From positions 1,302,001-1,366,000 of the forward strand of contig SRSI01000078.1 in assembly GCA_005656395.1 (NCBI GenBank): a stretch of 64,000 nt of DNA, read 5' to 3'. Position 1 is the stretch's first letter; every line of letters begins with the position of its first letter. Of the stretch, positions 44,640 to 57,709 are shown piece by piece. The position numbers and the translations under genes were made by a program. The notes below the pieces were generated by a model, which saw nothing but the letters and a program-made list of their open reading frames with translations, had not been told where the DNA came from and did not search any database. Origin of the DNA: Strongyloides papillosus (taxonomy: Eukaryota > Nematoda > Chromadorea > Rhabditida > Strongyloididae).

Positions 44640-45545
44640 GTTTTCTAATATCAACAACAGTTATATCAAAATTTGTGGTCCACTTATCACCAGGTATATA
44701 TTTCATAATTGCATCTGTATAGTAATAATCAGAATTTGCAAAAAGGAAAAATTTTTTTTATCATTTCCCTTTAGGTTTGAAAACAAATTAACAATTCTAA
44801 AATCAGTATCTACGTAATAATTAACATTATCAACATCATCTTATCTCGTAGTACCTTAAATAGACATATAATTGACAGTTTTTCAAATATCTTCGAAAAA
44901 TTGACTTACATGTTATGTTCAAGTCTTTTTGTTAGATATTTGTTTTTATAGAATCATATTTGAATTTACTGTGATTTTGAAACAATAAGTTAATAAAACA
45001 ATTTAGATGTACTTTAGAAAGTATTAAATTTTTAATTTCATAAATCTTATTTATGATAAATTCATTCATATTTACTTTATTTAATTCAAGTACAAAAAAC
45101 AATAGCAAGCTTTGAAAATCACTACTTTTCATTTATTTACTTGCAAGTTGTTTTTGAAATTGTTCTTTAATAAATAAAAAAATATAATTTTTTGATATGT
45201 TAGTAAACATTTTTTTGTATAATATATTTTTTTAGTGAAACTATTCCTACTAATAATGAAATGTTATTGAATCAAAAAATAATGATGATAAAAATAATAT
45301 TAATCCATTTGTAGATAGTGAAATTGATTATAATAATATTTGAAAGTATGTTTTATTTTATAATTTTAATACAATATCTTTCTTCAACAACATCAATTAT
45401 ATAACCATGTATTACATCTCCAAAAGTAATTTCATATTGTGACACACTATAGACACCCTTGCCTTTACTGTTGTATGATAGTAATATATCACAAAAGATC
45501 GAGAAGTCTTGAGAATTTGATATAGTAGCTGAACTTGACATTTAA
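44640..45545 (-). pseudogene. Unrecognised minus-strand coding scraps
   Basis: Three protein-like pieces: 45,541-45,353 (starts MSSSATISNSQDFSIFCDIL, 62 codons), 45,132-44,932 (starts MKSSDFQSLLLFFVLELNKV) and about 44,735-44,640, where TDAIMKYIPGDKWTTNFDI can be read. They lie in line but in different frames. The middle one is related to 40,786-40,583. The short frame 45,541-45,353 is intact and soluble-looking, but no family is recognised. Confidence 0.3.
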
Positions 45546-45549
45546 TAAC

Positions 45550-46175
45550 TTAAGGTTTACTTATTATCAATTGAAATTCAAGTTATGAATTGGAAATGTA
45601 AATATAAATGGTTATATATTTTTGTTAATTATAGGTAATTTTTATGAAATGTAATTATAGTATGTTGGATTTGTTGAATGTTGTTTATTTATTTGATTAT
45701 TTATAGGCAGAGCATTTATTGAAATATGGTTTTTAAATATTATATTGTGTGTATTAAAAAATTCAACTAATTTAATGTATATGAATAAATTTGGTTCCTG
45801 ATAGAAATCTTACTAAAGTATTTATGGACATCAAGAGGTTAATTTTTGTTGTTATGAAATATGAAAAGTATTTATATTAAGATGTTTGGATAATTAATGA
45901 TATAATGATAATATGTTTGAATTTTATTTTATTTATAAATTAACCAATAATGGAATCTACATGTCAATAAGTATAAAATAATTGAATGGACTAACAATAT
46001 AAAGATATTTTCAGATGTAATTTATACCTGTGTGATCTATGTAATATATTGTTATAGATTTTAGTAATTCCAATTTTTATTTTTTATTTAGAAATTCATT
46101 ATAAATATACGAATATATTATCATACAATAGTGTATAGTAGGTTTTTTTTACAGTTCTGATTATTGATTCAAATT
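45550..46175. other. AT-rich spacer
   Basis: Nothing recognised. Confidence 0.4.
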
Positions 46176-46181
46176 AAAAAT

Positions 46182-47296
46182 GCCGAAGTGTTGTTTGTTT
46201 GGGTATTTTTAGAATTATATATTGACGATATTTTACTATTACTTATATGTTTTAAGTATCTGGTCTAAAAGGAAAGTGTATTAGTGGGAATTTTATACCG
46301 AATATACATGAACTCGATATATGTTTTCCATAGACAACAAAAATTGTGTAGCAAATGGTATTTTCAATACGTTTATATCTGATTTGTATGATGGTATGAA
46401 GGTACAGAAAACATACCCATTTAGTTTAATATAAATGTAGTTAGCTAATAATGCTTAAATGTTTGATGATATAACCGACAACAATGACATAACTATCAAT
46501 ACATATCTGAGGTAAAAGTACACTTGTAATCGTAACTTCTCCTAGTACGTAAACAGTTATGTCATCAGAAAGTTAGTCATTTTTTAATTTCGTTTTAAAA
46601 TTTTATGTTGTATCGCTACAGAAGAAACATGAATCAGGATTCAATAAAAGTTTTAATATTAATTTAACTCAGGAGGTAAGCTTATAAAATGTGTTATGAA
46701 GACTTAATAATATTAAATTGTAAGAGTTCGACAAGCTTATGGATATTTTATTACATCATCCGAAATTTGATGAATGTAATCAATTGGAAGTAATAAAGAA
46801 CCATGAAGCTATTTTATCTGACTTAGCAAACAAAGTTGAAAATATGCAAATCCACTTAATGAATTTCCTTGAGGATTATGTAGTATTCAAATTTGAAAGT
46901 AAGTTTGAATTTAGAAATATTTATGATATGATGAATTCCATTAAAAGAAAAAGCAAGAAATTGGCCGATATTGAGAGAAAACTTAGACATTTGATAAACG
47001 ATGGTATTATTAATCGTAGAGTAATGAATGAACGTTTCCTAGTTAAACTACCACCATCTGTCTTAGGTCCTATTGTTGGAAGTTCAATGGATGGTAATGC
47101 TTCAAATGAAGATCGTAATTGTCATTCTACTGATTCGATGATAACGCTTAGTGTAAATATCAAAGAGGAACCAAATGAAGAAGAGGCTAATGGCGAAAAT
47201 GTTTTTTTCGATTACTTTTTTACGGAACCTTTGAATGGTAAAATTCCTCCAGTGAATTTTCAATATGGGTGTTATTCCATAACATATGATAGATAA
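46182..47296 (+). CDS. Possible spliced gene, THAP-like start, unknown protein
   Basis: The main exon holds a 185-codon frame (ATG 46,739 to stop 47,296). A likely preceding exon, 46,621-46,676, lies between an acceptor ending ATCGCTACAG and the donor GAG|GTAAGC; joining it across an intron of about 50 nt (acceptor ...GTAAGAG) continues the frame without a stop into FDKLMDIL. Further upstream, MPKCCLFG at 46,182 followed by a GT is the type of start seen in THAP zinc fingers (MPKCCVxGC), with a candidate second exon after TGTTTTAAG near 46,257; this part is weak and shows a stop. The main exon product is helical and charged (ENMQIHLMNF, RKSKKLADIERKLRHL), then acidic and Ser/Asn-rich. Family not recognised. 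Confidence 0.4.
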
Positions 47297-47299
47297 AAC

Positions 47300-48060
47300 A
47301 TAGGTAAGTTAGTTTTTCGTAAAAATATGCGTGTATATATTATTATAGAATAAATACTGGAAGTTCCCATGTTTGAAGGGTGAATTATGTGTTTTTAATT
47401 AATTTATTGATGTTTTATAAGCATAGTTGTATATTTGACTAATGTTTAAAAACTTTGTAATTATAAAGTTTTTTTTGTTTTATAAAAAGCTCATTGTATT
47501 TTTTATCATGCATGTGTTATATCCGTCATAAGTTTAGGAAATACAATGGATTAATGATTTTAAGTCAATTGAGTGTTAACCAAATTTTAATGGGGTATTG
47601 CAAATATTAATTATATGGTGAAATAGAATAAGTTTGTAATGTAAAATTAAGAAGTCAGGCAATATAATAGTAATTTAATATTGGTAAAATGTTATATGTA
47701 AGATATATTAATGATAATAATAAAAAGTGTTCTTGTTTGACCAAAAGTTTACTAACAAAAGAATTCAACGTAATATTAAAATAAATACTAAATTAATAAG
47801 TTGTTGGTAATTAATTTTAATAAATTATATATGTTAAAAATGTAATATATAATGATGGTCATTCAACTAATTTATCTATTATTTTGTACTTATTTTAAGA
47901 AATGTAGTCGATAATAATTATGTATAAAAAATTTAAAGTTAATAATATTGAGTTTATTTTAAATGTCTTAAAAATATAATACATTAGTGTTGACATTTTT
48001 TATATTTTACAGAACTGAGTTTTATTTAAGATAATCATATTCTTGGTAAATATATATTAA
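47300..48060. other. AT-rich spacer
   Basis: Nothing recognised. Confidence 0.4.
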
Positions 48061-48063
48061 AAA

Positions 48064-49566
48064 ATGGACTTCACTCAAAAATTTTCTGGAAACATTTTGA
48101 CTAAGTATGATAAGAGAGAAGATATTAACGAATTTTTTCAAATGAAAGAACGTACTCAAGTTATTGTAAGTTAAATTAAGTCAAAAAATGCAGTATAAAA
48201 ACATTTCATTATAGAAGTTCATCAAATGAACTGATTTTTGTGCTAAAGAAGTCGTGTGCGTGGATCATGATAATTCATATAGTTATTGTGTACTCGATTA
48301 AATACCCCATGAATTGACTACTCCAATCGCAGAAGAGAAAAACGCAGTTATCAATGTAAATGGTGTATCTGTTTATCCAAAGTTTTACAATGGTATTGTT
48401 GTTCGTGTTATTCGCTTTCTAAATGTATCTCTCGTTTCTACTGAACAGAAAATTGTGATTTCGAATGTTAAAACTTATGGACATGATATAACTTATTATA
48501 TGTTCGGATATAATGAAACAGCTTTGCAAGAAATTCCTGAAAACGATCGAAGAATGGAAATATTACACATGAAAAAAAAACGAAGTTATAAATATGTCGT
48601 ACAAGTTGTTGAAAAATCAGGAATCAATGAAACTAAAAAGAGTAAGGAAAAGAGACTTAGTAATCAAGGAAATAGATCGCATGTACCTGAATTTAATTAC
48701 GCTATTACTGTCATGGATGAAAAGGGAATCAGTTGAAATTAGTTCCTTTTGATCATAATTATAGAACTATATATGATTATGTTATTTTCGGACAATTTTG
48801 CTATATTTGGACGATACTGTATTTTTTTCAAAAAAAAAGAATTTTGGTTGTAAAACTAATAACGAGAAAGATTTAGTAATCTACTCTAATAAACTATAGT
48901 TTAAATTGATTTCTGAGGATCTGGGATTTACTTGGATTATCCCCACATTTAAACATTTAAAGTTAAATGTAGCAAAATACATAAATAACAGTAATTTTAA
49001 TATTATTAATACTATAATTGGTAATCCTGCTGTATTTGTTCGAAATGATAATGTTAGGTCGTCTATTGGTAAGCATATTTTTTGCCAATAATAGAAAGAT
49101 GTTATTGCAGTTAGTTTATATGATTATAAATGCTTCAAGTTTGATAAAAGAGATAATTAAAAAGAGTATTGCAATTAGAAATTTGAAAGTTAGACATTTT
49201 AATAAAGTATTTCATTCTTTTGCTGTCATCTGTCTATACAACCATTTACAACCATCCAAAAAATAATTGAATGAATTAAAGAAGATGACCGATAGATTCA
49301 ACTTCTCAAAGTTGACATTACCTGTTCTTAAGAAAGTTTATCCCGAAGAAGATATATTGATGAACTTGTATTCCATCCATGGACTAGCTGTTAAAAATGA
49401 ATTTCGAATTGCTACTCAATTTGTCCACGGATTCTATCGTATTGGTCGATGGAGTGGTTTATTATGTACTAATAAAAAGGATAGTAACAGTTTGACAATT
49501 AACTTATTTCTTAAGATAAAAATGAATTTACACGACGTAGAGCTATACAATCAAAAAGAGCATTGA
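48064..49566 (+). pseudogene. Unrecognised spliced gene, decayed
   Basis: An ATG at 48,064 opens MDFTQKFSGNILTKYDKRED; the exon ends GTTATT|GTAAGT (48,168) and an acceptor TTTCATTATAG follows about 48 nt later. The next exon has two in-frame stops, then a long open part 48,314-48,736 with VNVNG-like strand patterns (INVNGVSVYPKFYNG, VVRVIRFLNVSLV) and a basic C-terminus. More scraps follow: 48,906-49,091 (EDLGFTWIIPTFKHLKLN), 49,018-49,266 and 49,267-49,566 (YSIHGLAVKNEFRIATQF). Consistent direction and spacing suggest one decayed gene, probably of a mobile element; no family recognised. Confidence 0.4.
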
Positions 49567-49569
49567 AGA

Positions 49570-50020
49570 TTTTGTATTCCACTCTAATTATATTGCTTTC
49601 ATCACAGTAAATTTTTAAGTAATTAAAACCTTATGTCTAAACTTCAAAACTTTACAAGAGGAGTCGCAAAAAGAAATGTAATGCTTATCGGCAAGAAAAG
49701 AAAAAAATTTTTTAAATTAAATAAAAAATATTTGTTTTTTACTATTAATTTCTCTTAAGGAAAATAAAAATTCTTGTTAAATATTTTATTTGTGTGAATA
49801 TTGAAATATTGATACATCAATAAAACTTTATAGCAAGTATATGTAAACACTACACAAAAATTATATTCAAGATAAGATTATTTACTATGGAGATAAGAAT
49901 TTTGTTTACCAAGATTCAAAAGTAGCGGAAAAAAAAAATTCATTTCTACATACCCTCCTAGAAATGTTATTAGATAACAGATAAATACACTACAAAAGAA
50001 AGATAAAAAAATCTTTAAAA
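49570..50020. other. AT-rich spacer
   Basis: Nothing recognised. Confidence 0.4.
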
Positions 50021-50025
50021 TTAAC

Positions 50026-50280
50026 GGTGTCTAAACAACTCGATACAGCACAACTCGACATGATCAACTCGACATAGGCATCTCGATATTTTTATTTTTT
50101 TTTATTTGAAGTTGTTTATTATAAAAATTTAAAATATTGTTGTTGAAAATTTAAATAAATTTTTAAATATATCGAGTTGTTTAAATGTCGGGATGTCCGA
50201 ATGTCGAGATATCCAAAGGTCGAGATGTTCATGTCAAGTTGTCCATGACAAGTTGTCGGGTATCGAGAAGTTTATGAGTC
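50026..50280. mobile_element. MULE-derived MITE (255 bp)
   Basis: The start GGTGTCTAAACAACTCGA matches the right end of the element at 28,120-28,644 (its complement is GGTGTCCAGACAACTCGA). The end, read backwards as GACTCATAAACTTCTCGA, matches that element's left end (GGTTCATAGACTTCTTGA). Subterminal CAACTCGACAT copies lie at about 50,034-50,090, and their complements (ATGTCGAGATATCC, AAGTTGTCC) fill about 50,165-50,260. No coding part remains. A target duplication was not found. Confidence 0.7.
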
Positions 50281-50407
50281 ATATTTTAAATGAAACTATC
50301 ATTCTTGTGGAAACATAATGACACTATAATTTTTTTTAAATTAAACTTATTATTCTAATTATACTTTATTTATTTCATAAAAATTTTATAACATTATAAT
50401 TAGACAA

Positions 50408-51580
50408 ATGAAAAAGATTAAATTAAAAATATTGGAAGAATTTCTTAGATCAAGTAAAGCTGAAACGATTTTCAAATTGTACTTGAGGAATACAAAATAT
50501 AGAGAAACTAGTAAAAATACTAAATGTATTGAACTTTCTAATAACTTTGAAAGTTTACATTTAAAAAAGTTGCAAGAATTTTTTGCAAAGGTATTTTACG
50601 ATATTTTTGGAGATAATGTAGGTCTAAAAAGCATTCAAATCTATTGTTTTTAGTCTCTGAGAACATGTAACAATTGTGAAAAAGAATTTATAAATGAAGT
50701 AGAAATGAAATTCAAGTTGAATCCAGATGCTGTTATTAAGGAAACAACAATTATAGATTCAACCAGAAAAAGAATTCACCGTAATAAGATATGTAGCAAT
50801 AATAAAAATAAAAAGATGAAAAGTGTGTTACTAGAATTTGCTAAAATTGAAGTTTGTTACCAGGATTATTTCAATGATAAAGAAAAGCTTTTATTTCTTA
50901 TTTATAAACTTAACTCTTTAAAAAGGAATATAATGTTGCTTCTATATGTAATCATAATCATTATACAATTTTGAAATTAATTAGAGAGCAAATAGACGTT
51001 CTCATTAATTTATATCTTAAAATTAACATGCAGCTAGCAACCATCAATACTGTTTCTTTAATATCAAGTTTGTATTATGCAGCAGCGGAGTTTCTTAGAT
51101 ATCATCCTGAAAGGTTTTTTTCTATAATTTTAAAAGATGGTTTAAACATCATTTGGTCAGTAATTTTTATTATGACATCAATTATAGTTAATAAAACAAT
51201 GGTAATACTTTTACAATTACGTTTTCACAATTTCAAAAGATTGAAGACGCTATAATATTTTATATTAAGTTAAAAATTTTACTTTCTAATACTACTACTA
51301 AAGGAAGAACTGCTAATTTAGTTCAATTTCTCCGTAGAGTCTGCGACTTACTTTCTTTAAGTAGTAGGAAAAAGCAAAAATGTTGTTCAGTAAGAGCCAT
51401 GAATTTGGTGCACCAATTTCTATAAATAAAAACAAAGTTTGCGGCAATAAAAGAATAAGTGATACAGTTAGTACAATTGAAATTAATCAACTATTATTAT
51501 CACATAATTTTGATGTTCCTACAATTTTATCCTATTCCAACAACAGTCAAGAATATGTTAATAGTAGTAATTTATAAACA
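50408..51580 (+). pseudogene. Possible non-LTR retroelement remnant
   Basis: A series of plus-strand frames: 50,408-50,653, 50,705-50,974, 50,971-51,255 and 51,380-51,577. A CNNCEKEF segment near 50,665 looks like a small zinc-binding start. IREQIDVLINLYLKINMQLA followed by NTVSLISSLYYAAAEFL (about 50,980-51,100) resembles the helical region that precedes reverse transcriptase in some invertebrate LINE proteins. The reverse transcriptase itself is not present. Assignment is weak. Confidence 0.3.
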
Positions 51581-51853
51581 GATATCCATGACAATTGCTT
51601 AAATGATTATTTAAGCAATAACAGTTTTGGTAACAATGTAGTTCAGATGATGTTTCAAAATTTTTCTTCTATAGATCATATTGACAAATCCACAAATAAT
51701 ACTAAAGGTAATTTTAATAATTTTTCTATTTCAAATAATATTTTTTAATCTTTAGAAAATTATTAGATTGTTGCAGAAGTTCTGTCGTTTGTTTTTTACA
51801 GAAACTTTGGAACGCTATAATTTTAATAAGAAATATATCTAATCTACAATATA

Positions 51854-52140
51854 TTATCGAATATAATCTACAACTAGTCTCCATTTAGTAGCTACCTTAT
51901 TGATTCCAGATGTAAAGAATTTCTCATTTTTTTTGAAGAAAGTTTCAAAAAAACCAATATTTGCCTTACCAACTTTACTGAAATATCTACCATCCTGGAA
52001 GCTATGTAGAGATAAGAGCAAGTAATGATTAAATAGAGAAACATCTGGAGAGTATTTTGTGTGCGAGAGAAATTCATAAAATCTCTTGTCCAGATTTTTT
52101 CGAATCTTCAATGTCACATGTCGTCATATTGAAGAACAAC
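51854..52140 (-). pseudogene. Mariner transposase C-terminal fragment
   Basis: The minus-strand frame (52,117-51,854) retains SHTKYSPDVSLFNHYLL (the third catalytic Asp block, usual form PYSPDLSPxDYxLF), and SGINKVATKWRLVVDYI near the end, the C-terminal signature GIxKLxxRWxxCIDxxGxYF with changes. The N-terminal two thirds are absent. Separate from the other three mariner pieces in this window. Confidence 0.65.
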
Positions 52141-52639
52141 ATTTTTGTTATTTTTCGAATTCCGTAATTTTTTTGTCTGATTTTGATAGAATTTTAAAAT
52201 AGAGATCATAAAAAATATTTTGAAAATTATATAATTTCAAAAAATCTTCATTCGAGGCTAAAGCCATACAGATGCATGCACCATCTTCAAGATTTATTTA
52301 TTTGTCTTGAAACTTTGAGAACGATCTTTACATAGTTTTAACATTTACTACATCTCTTCCCGATGCTACACAAAAATTTTTGGAAACATCAGGTGTCATT
52401 TGTCTTATTTGAAGCCCTTAGAAAATACAGTATCAAAAATGACTTCTGACCACATCCATGTTTAGCAAAAGAAAATGTAGCATAGACGGTGTAACAAATT
52501 GTGATTATACGAATTTTAAAGTTATAAAGGGGTGCTATCTAATTATTAAAATAGCTTAATTTTATATCAATTGTAACCTTTTTTTTATGATTAAAAATGA
52601 CCATAAAAATACGACAAAACTTTTGCACCAAATAATACA

Positions 52640-54080
52640 CGCATAGCAGAACAAGGAATGAAATAAGTTATGATTTTTCAAAGGATATAGTTGTCTTTTC
52701 AGATAGTAGAAGTCTCTATGATTGCGAATTAACACATGAACAAAGAACTTACTAAGTCTACAAATGTGTCTTGGAAACCAGATTAAACGCTTTTAGACAT
52801 ATCTTCAGCAATTATATGAAAAATGAAAATACTGTGGTAAATAAATATAATGAAAAATCAATATTTAATGTGATTTTTTTCATTTACACTAATAAAATAC
52901 ATTATATGGAGAAAAAAGATATGCCTAATGTAATTAAAGTCATGAAATCGTTAAAAATTAATAGATATGGCAATGCGATTCAAGTTATTTTAATGGGTAG
53001 AATATATGTAAAAAATGTTTTGAATTATTTAATTCTCTCAAATGACAATGATTTAAAAATTCTAAATGAGTGATGCATGAAGTACGTAATCATCAACACA
53101 GCAGAGGTAGTGAAGACAGAGTGGAAAAATTTCACTCAAACTCATTCTTTATTACTATCAGATATTATAATTTTCGAAGAATTTTAAAACAAAATGATCT
53201 TGATAAATGCCTGAAAAAATGGGAAATTTCTGGTAAAAACATCTATTCTTTAACTCAGATCGAAACAACATAACTTTCAAAACAACGAACGATGTTAATA
53301 TAGAAGATACTAGTTTAAATAATTGACAAAATTATTCAACACTATCTTTAAATAGAAAAATAGATCCCAATAAAGCGTAGCGAAATTAACTAAAGAATGT
53401 TCAATTTTGCATAGTGACGAAGCATTACCAAATTACGAAGATGTTTTAAGTGCCAAAAAAGATTTATTTATGCATCAGAAAATCTTTCACAAAAAAAAAA
53501 CTAGAAAAATTTTTTTATACAATTCTGCTTAAATATATTATTCATTATTTTCTGATCGTATTCATGTGAAAAAAAATAAATATCTTTACAACATTTTTGT
53601 CAAAAATAAAAACAATGTTTCTTTATTCAAGTTTAATGATTGCACCAATGCACTTCATGATATGTCAAAAAAAGACATTTTCAACAAGAATGATTTTATG
53701 ATTTTCTAGTGCAATTACAGATTATCATAGAATCAAATGGATGAAACTTTGTTTTATAACTACAAATTTAGTTATTTGTATGAACATTGACTTGATAATG
53801 ATGTAGAGATTATAGTTGAAGAAGCATTAAAAAAGATTAGTTATTATTTTTCTCGTTTATTATCATAATTCAGATATTTCTTGATTGTACAAAATCTATT
53901 CAAAATATGAGTTGAAAGGTGTAAATTTAAATATTCAAATTGCTTTGAAAATAATGATTGATTAGAGTCCATAAGATCCTCTAAATTCAACAATTACAAT
54001 TTATGAAAAGCAGTCCGAAGAAAAATTTCATAAAATATATAAAAATGGATTAGAATTGGTTACTGCGTCTTAATATATAG
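52640..54080 (+). pseudogene. Unrecognised decayed gene
   Basis: Plus-strand frames in line: 52,771-53,073 (METRLNAFRHIFSNYMKNEN), 53,070-53,273, and later scraps EALPNYEDVLSAKKDLFMHQ (about 53,415-53,475), KKNKYLYNIFVKNKNNVSLF (about 53,570-53,630) and SKKDIFNKNDFM (about 53,665-53,700). Shifts and stops separate them. Lys/Asn-rich, no family named with confidence. Confidence 0.3.
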
Positions 54081-54284
54081 TTTTCTTCTTCTTTATTTTA
54101 AAGTTGAAACTTCGTTCCAATCTAGCTTTTAGAGAGAAAATCTGCCACTTTTTGTAATTTTATTATATCATTCTTTTTTTATATTGTGTCATTATTTTTG
54201 TGTTCATCACCCGTTAATAAAATTTTAACTATTTAATTTAGATATATAACTAGAAGTAACTTCATGCTAAAATTTTTTCCTTTA

Positions 54285-54362
54285 TAATACAAATTACCTC
54301 TATGCATTAACATTTTTGTTTAAGACGCGTATAAGTGCCATCCGGGCATTAAAAGGATTATT
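54285..54362. repeat. Degenerate end of the piggyBac-type MITE family
   Basis: ACATTTTTGTTTAAGACGCGTATAAGTGCCATCCGGGCATTAAAAGGATTA matches the right end of the MITE at 38,341-38,706 (ACATTTTTGTTTATGACGCGTATACGCGTCATCCGGGCGTGAAAGGGTTAA) with changes in the palindrome and tip. Confidence 0.6.
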
Positions 54363-54369
54363 TAATGAT

Positions 54370-56870
54370 GCATTAATATTTACGGAAAAAATTAAAGATA
54401 TAAAAATTCCGACGAGAATAGTACTAAACTGCTAACAAATACTATTGCTTCAAAAATTTTCTATGTTGTCAATCACACTTTTTACAGAGATAAAGCTATA
54501 ATAATAGAAATCTGTAAGCAAAAATTGACTCAATAATTAGATTTGAACTTTCTGATACGTTTGGAATATATAAAAATTCTTTAAAACCGCGCTTCTATCT
54601 TTCCAGAAGAGAAAAAGAAACAGTTTTACCTTGTCTAAAAAATAAAATAATAACATGAGTACCACTATAGATATGTATGCAAATTACTCATAAGATAAGG
54701 AATTTCGTTTTTCTAGTAGAAATTTAGCGAAAATATATTACAATGATGATTACAAAAATAACAAAAAAACCTCAATAGGATTAGCTATAAAACTAGGAAA
54801 AAAGATATGATTGCAAATATTATAAATTAAAAATGGATTATATTTTTCGATTAATGACATAATAAATGTTACAAAAATCACACGATTCACTAAAAAAAAT
54901 TACATTAAATGAAAAACGTAATCAATATAAAAAATTTAAATATTACGAAATTAAGAGTCGAGAGAACTACAGTCTCATAACTTTTCACTTTCTAAGTTGC
55001 AATATAAGTCCTAAATTTAAATTCGTAGTTTTTTATACGTAAAAGCACCAAATCTTTGCAAACTTTAGCGAAAGATTCAAAAGCTGGCTCGATACGATAC
55101 TGTGATATTTAACAATATACTAACATCTTGTACAACAAGTCAAGATAGAGGATTAATCAGACATAAGTTAATACTAACTTTCTATTACTCAAATTATTAG
55201 AACTTTACAGTTTGTTCAAACATTCTTCTTACGAATGTGTACACTCACTTTCAAAAATTGATCTGTACATTGATCGCAATTACAAATAACATGATCTGAC
55301 ACCATGTTAACCAAACTTGGTCTTCACCTCTAAGAATGCTGATACCTTATTAATATATGATATTGCCATAACGAACGTTTACTAGATGAAAAATCAAAAC
55401 TAATGGAAGTACTATAAGCACTGTGCTAACGAAAATAACACTTGCTAGAAAATAAATGTAAAAGAATCAATCTTCTATCAAAATAAAAGAAAGAATATGA
55501 AAAAACGAAGAAATACTCTTACCGCTTGTTATTAGTTTGCTTGTAGAAGTTTACTAAGAAACCGTGAACTTCATAAACAACATTTTCAGCAAATTTGGAT
55601 TGAAACAGCAAAAAATAGAAGTGGAAGAAATGCTCAAAAAAATATATCCTCATGTCGTCAAATTGTCTTTTCATACAAAATTTTAAAATCTGTTGTCTAC
55701 TTATATTTTTAAAGTATCATTGATATTTATTCGTTACATTCAAAATTAAACATACACTTCGGCAGATAAATTTCCAAGAGATTCTTATAATAATTTTGTT
55801 TCTTGATTCAGTCTTTTAAAAAAATTTTTTGATATTTAATTTTTTTTAGATCTCTTTTGGAAAAATGCTCTCATAATTATTTCCACAAAAATACTTTAGC
55901 TTTAGTAAATCTTCTTTTCTACTCTAAAATTTTTAAATTTTGATAAAGTTTATTTGTGGTATTATCATTGTCTTTTTCATTCATATTTTTTTTTACATTC
56001 TGGTAACAGTTTCTTTAAGTGATTCAAAATTGGCTCAACATTCCATATTTTAGTTAAATAAGTAAAAGTTAGTTGATATTCAACAAATGTATATTTACTA
56101 TATATTTTTTTTGTTAACACACTTATTTTTTTTGTATAAAGAATTTACAAAGAAAGCATAGACATTTGCTTTTACTATAGAAAAAATAAAGCATTTTTAT
56201 TTCAAAGAGGTATACTTACCCCAACTCACTTAGGTTATGAATGATTAATAATATAAAAATAACATTATTTATATTTTAAATTTGATAATATTTCACACAT
56301 TACACATGTAATGTTCTACAACTTGATAAGATAGCATCGATTTTAGAAGTAGGCTCATCAACTTTATTTTCTAGAAGTTTACTTTTAATTTTTTTTTAGT
56401 TGAATTTTAGAATTCTTTATGTTTTCTGAATTATTACTTTTTATTTGCAACTTTTATCAGTATCCATCGAATTTTTGACAGCAGAATACGATTTTAGAAC
56501 GTAGTACGAAATATTCATTGGTGCTTGAAAAATTTTTAGTAATATATGGTTCCCAAGTTTTTGCCCAATTTTGTAAATGTTAAATAATTTTTGGTATTTT
56601 GTTAGACATAATTCAGAGTATTTACTAAAATATAATACTACTACTGAGTGAATTATTTTGTTAATTTGAATACTGTTAGAGCGTTTGGTAAGATTATCAT
56701 ATTTATCTCCTTTTTGTGTACATTTCCCATAATTATTGAAAGAATAACAACAAGAAAAATTAAATGAGAAAATACATTGGCATTGTAGATTATCAACAGG
56801 TCTGGTCTCCTAGTTGTAGTGAATTTATTATTAATTGAGTAATCTTTCTATATGGTATCGTCCTTGGAAA
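54370..56870. other. AT-rich stretch, no clear gene
   Basis: Short decayed coding scraps may be present, but none can be assigned. The minus strand from about 56,870 downward may include the tail of the LINE described at 56,880-57,700. Confidence 0.35.
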
Positions 56871-56879
56871 GTTTTTTGG

Positions 56880-57700
56880 GGCTAATTCGCCCTGATTTTG
56901 TATGAAAAATTAATTGTCAAAATTCCTTCAATATTATTGTGTCTAATTTTAAAGATGTTTAACGATTGTCCATTTTTGCAACCAAGTAGTATTTGCTGAG
57001 AAATGTAAGGAAGTTGAGATATTATAAATGTTGAATTCGGATTGGATTCACGGACAATACTTGTATTTATTTTATGTGATAATATTGCAAGATTAAGAAA
57101 TACAGATTTGGTAACACACCAATTGCCATAAATTAGACCGGTTAATTTATAATTTTTCAGATATTTTAAATATTGATAATCCCTATTTTTTATTTCATCT
57201 TAGAATTGATCATAGACTGATTTCTATACATGCTTTTCTAGTTCTTTGATCGATTCAAACATAGTATTGTTTACTATTAGTTTCTTAATGTTAACCATAA
57301 TTTTGAGCTGGTCATGTAGTTTTTATCGAATAGTTTAAATATTCTTGATTTAACTATTTAAAACTGTTTGATTAGTGATATGCTTTCACATATACATCTT
57401 AGATATATCACATCTTAAGGCATTTAATATTCTACTCGTCTGAAATAATATCTAAATTTCACTTATGCATCGCTACATTTGGAAAATTTATTGGATAATT
57501 TAGACTTCCATTTATAATTTTTTTAACTTTCCTGTTAAGTTGACTACATGTCCTGATTAACTTGTTCATATCTAGTGTGTCTTATCTATTTAGAGTTGTG
57601 TAAGACAAAGCTGGCAGTATAAATGTGTTTATTGCTTTACCAATTTGACCAACATAGAATGGAACAAAGGATATTAAATTATTTTTTTTTGTTTAACTTG
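56880..57700 (-). pseudogene. Non-LTR retrotransposon reverse transcriptase C-terminal remnant
   Basis: The minus strand reads GKAINTFILPALSY (about 57,605-57,645), the pattern that follows the palm domain in LINE reverse transcriptases (KxxxINxFxxPxLxY). It is followed by MNKLIRTCSQLNRKVKKIIN (about 57,515-57,575), the usual LDxxIRxxxKxIL helix, and then by a short sequence where xGGLGL is expected but eroded (about 57,455-57,470). Stops are frequent. This layout is typical of clades such as R2/NeSL, but the clade is not fixed. Only the end of the reverse transcriptase is left. Confidence 0.5.
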
Positions 57701-57709
57701 TGAAAACTC

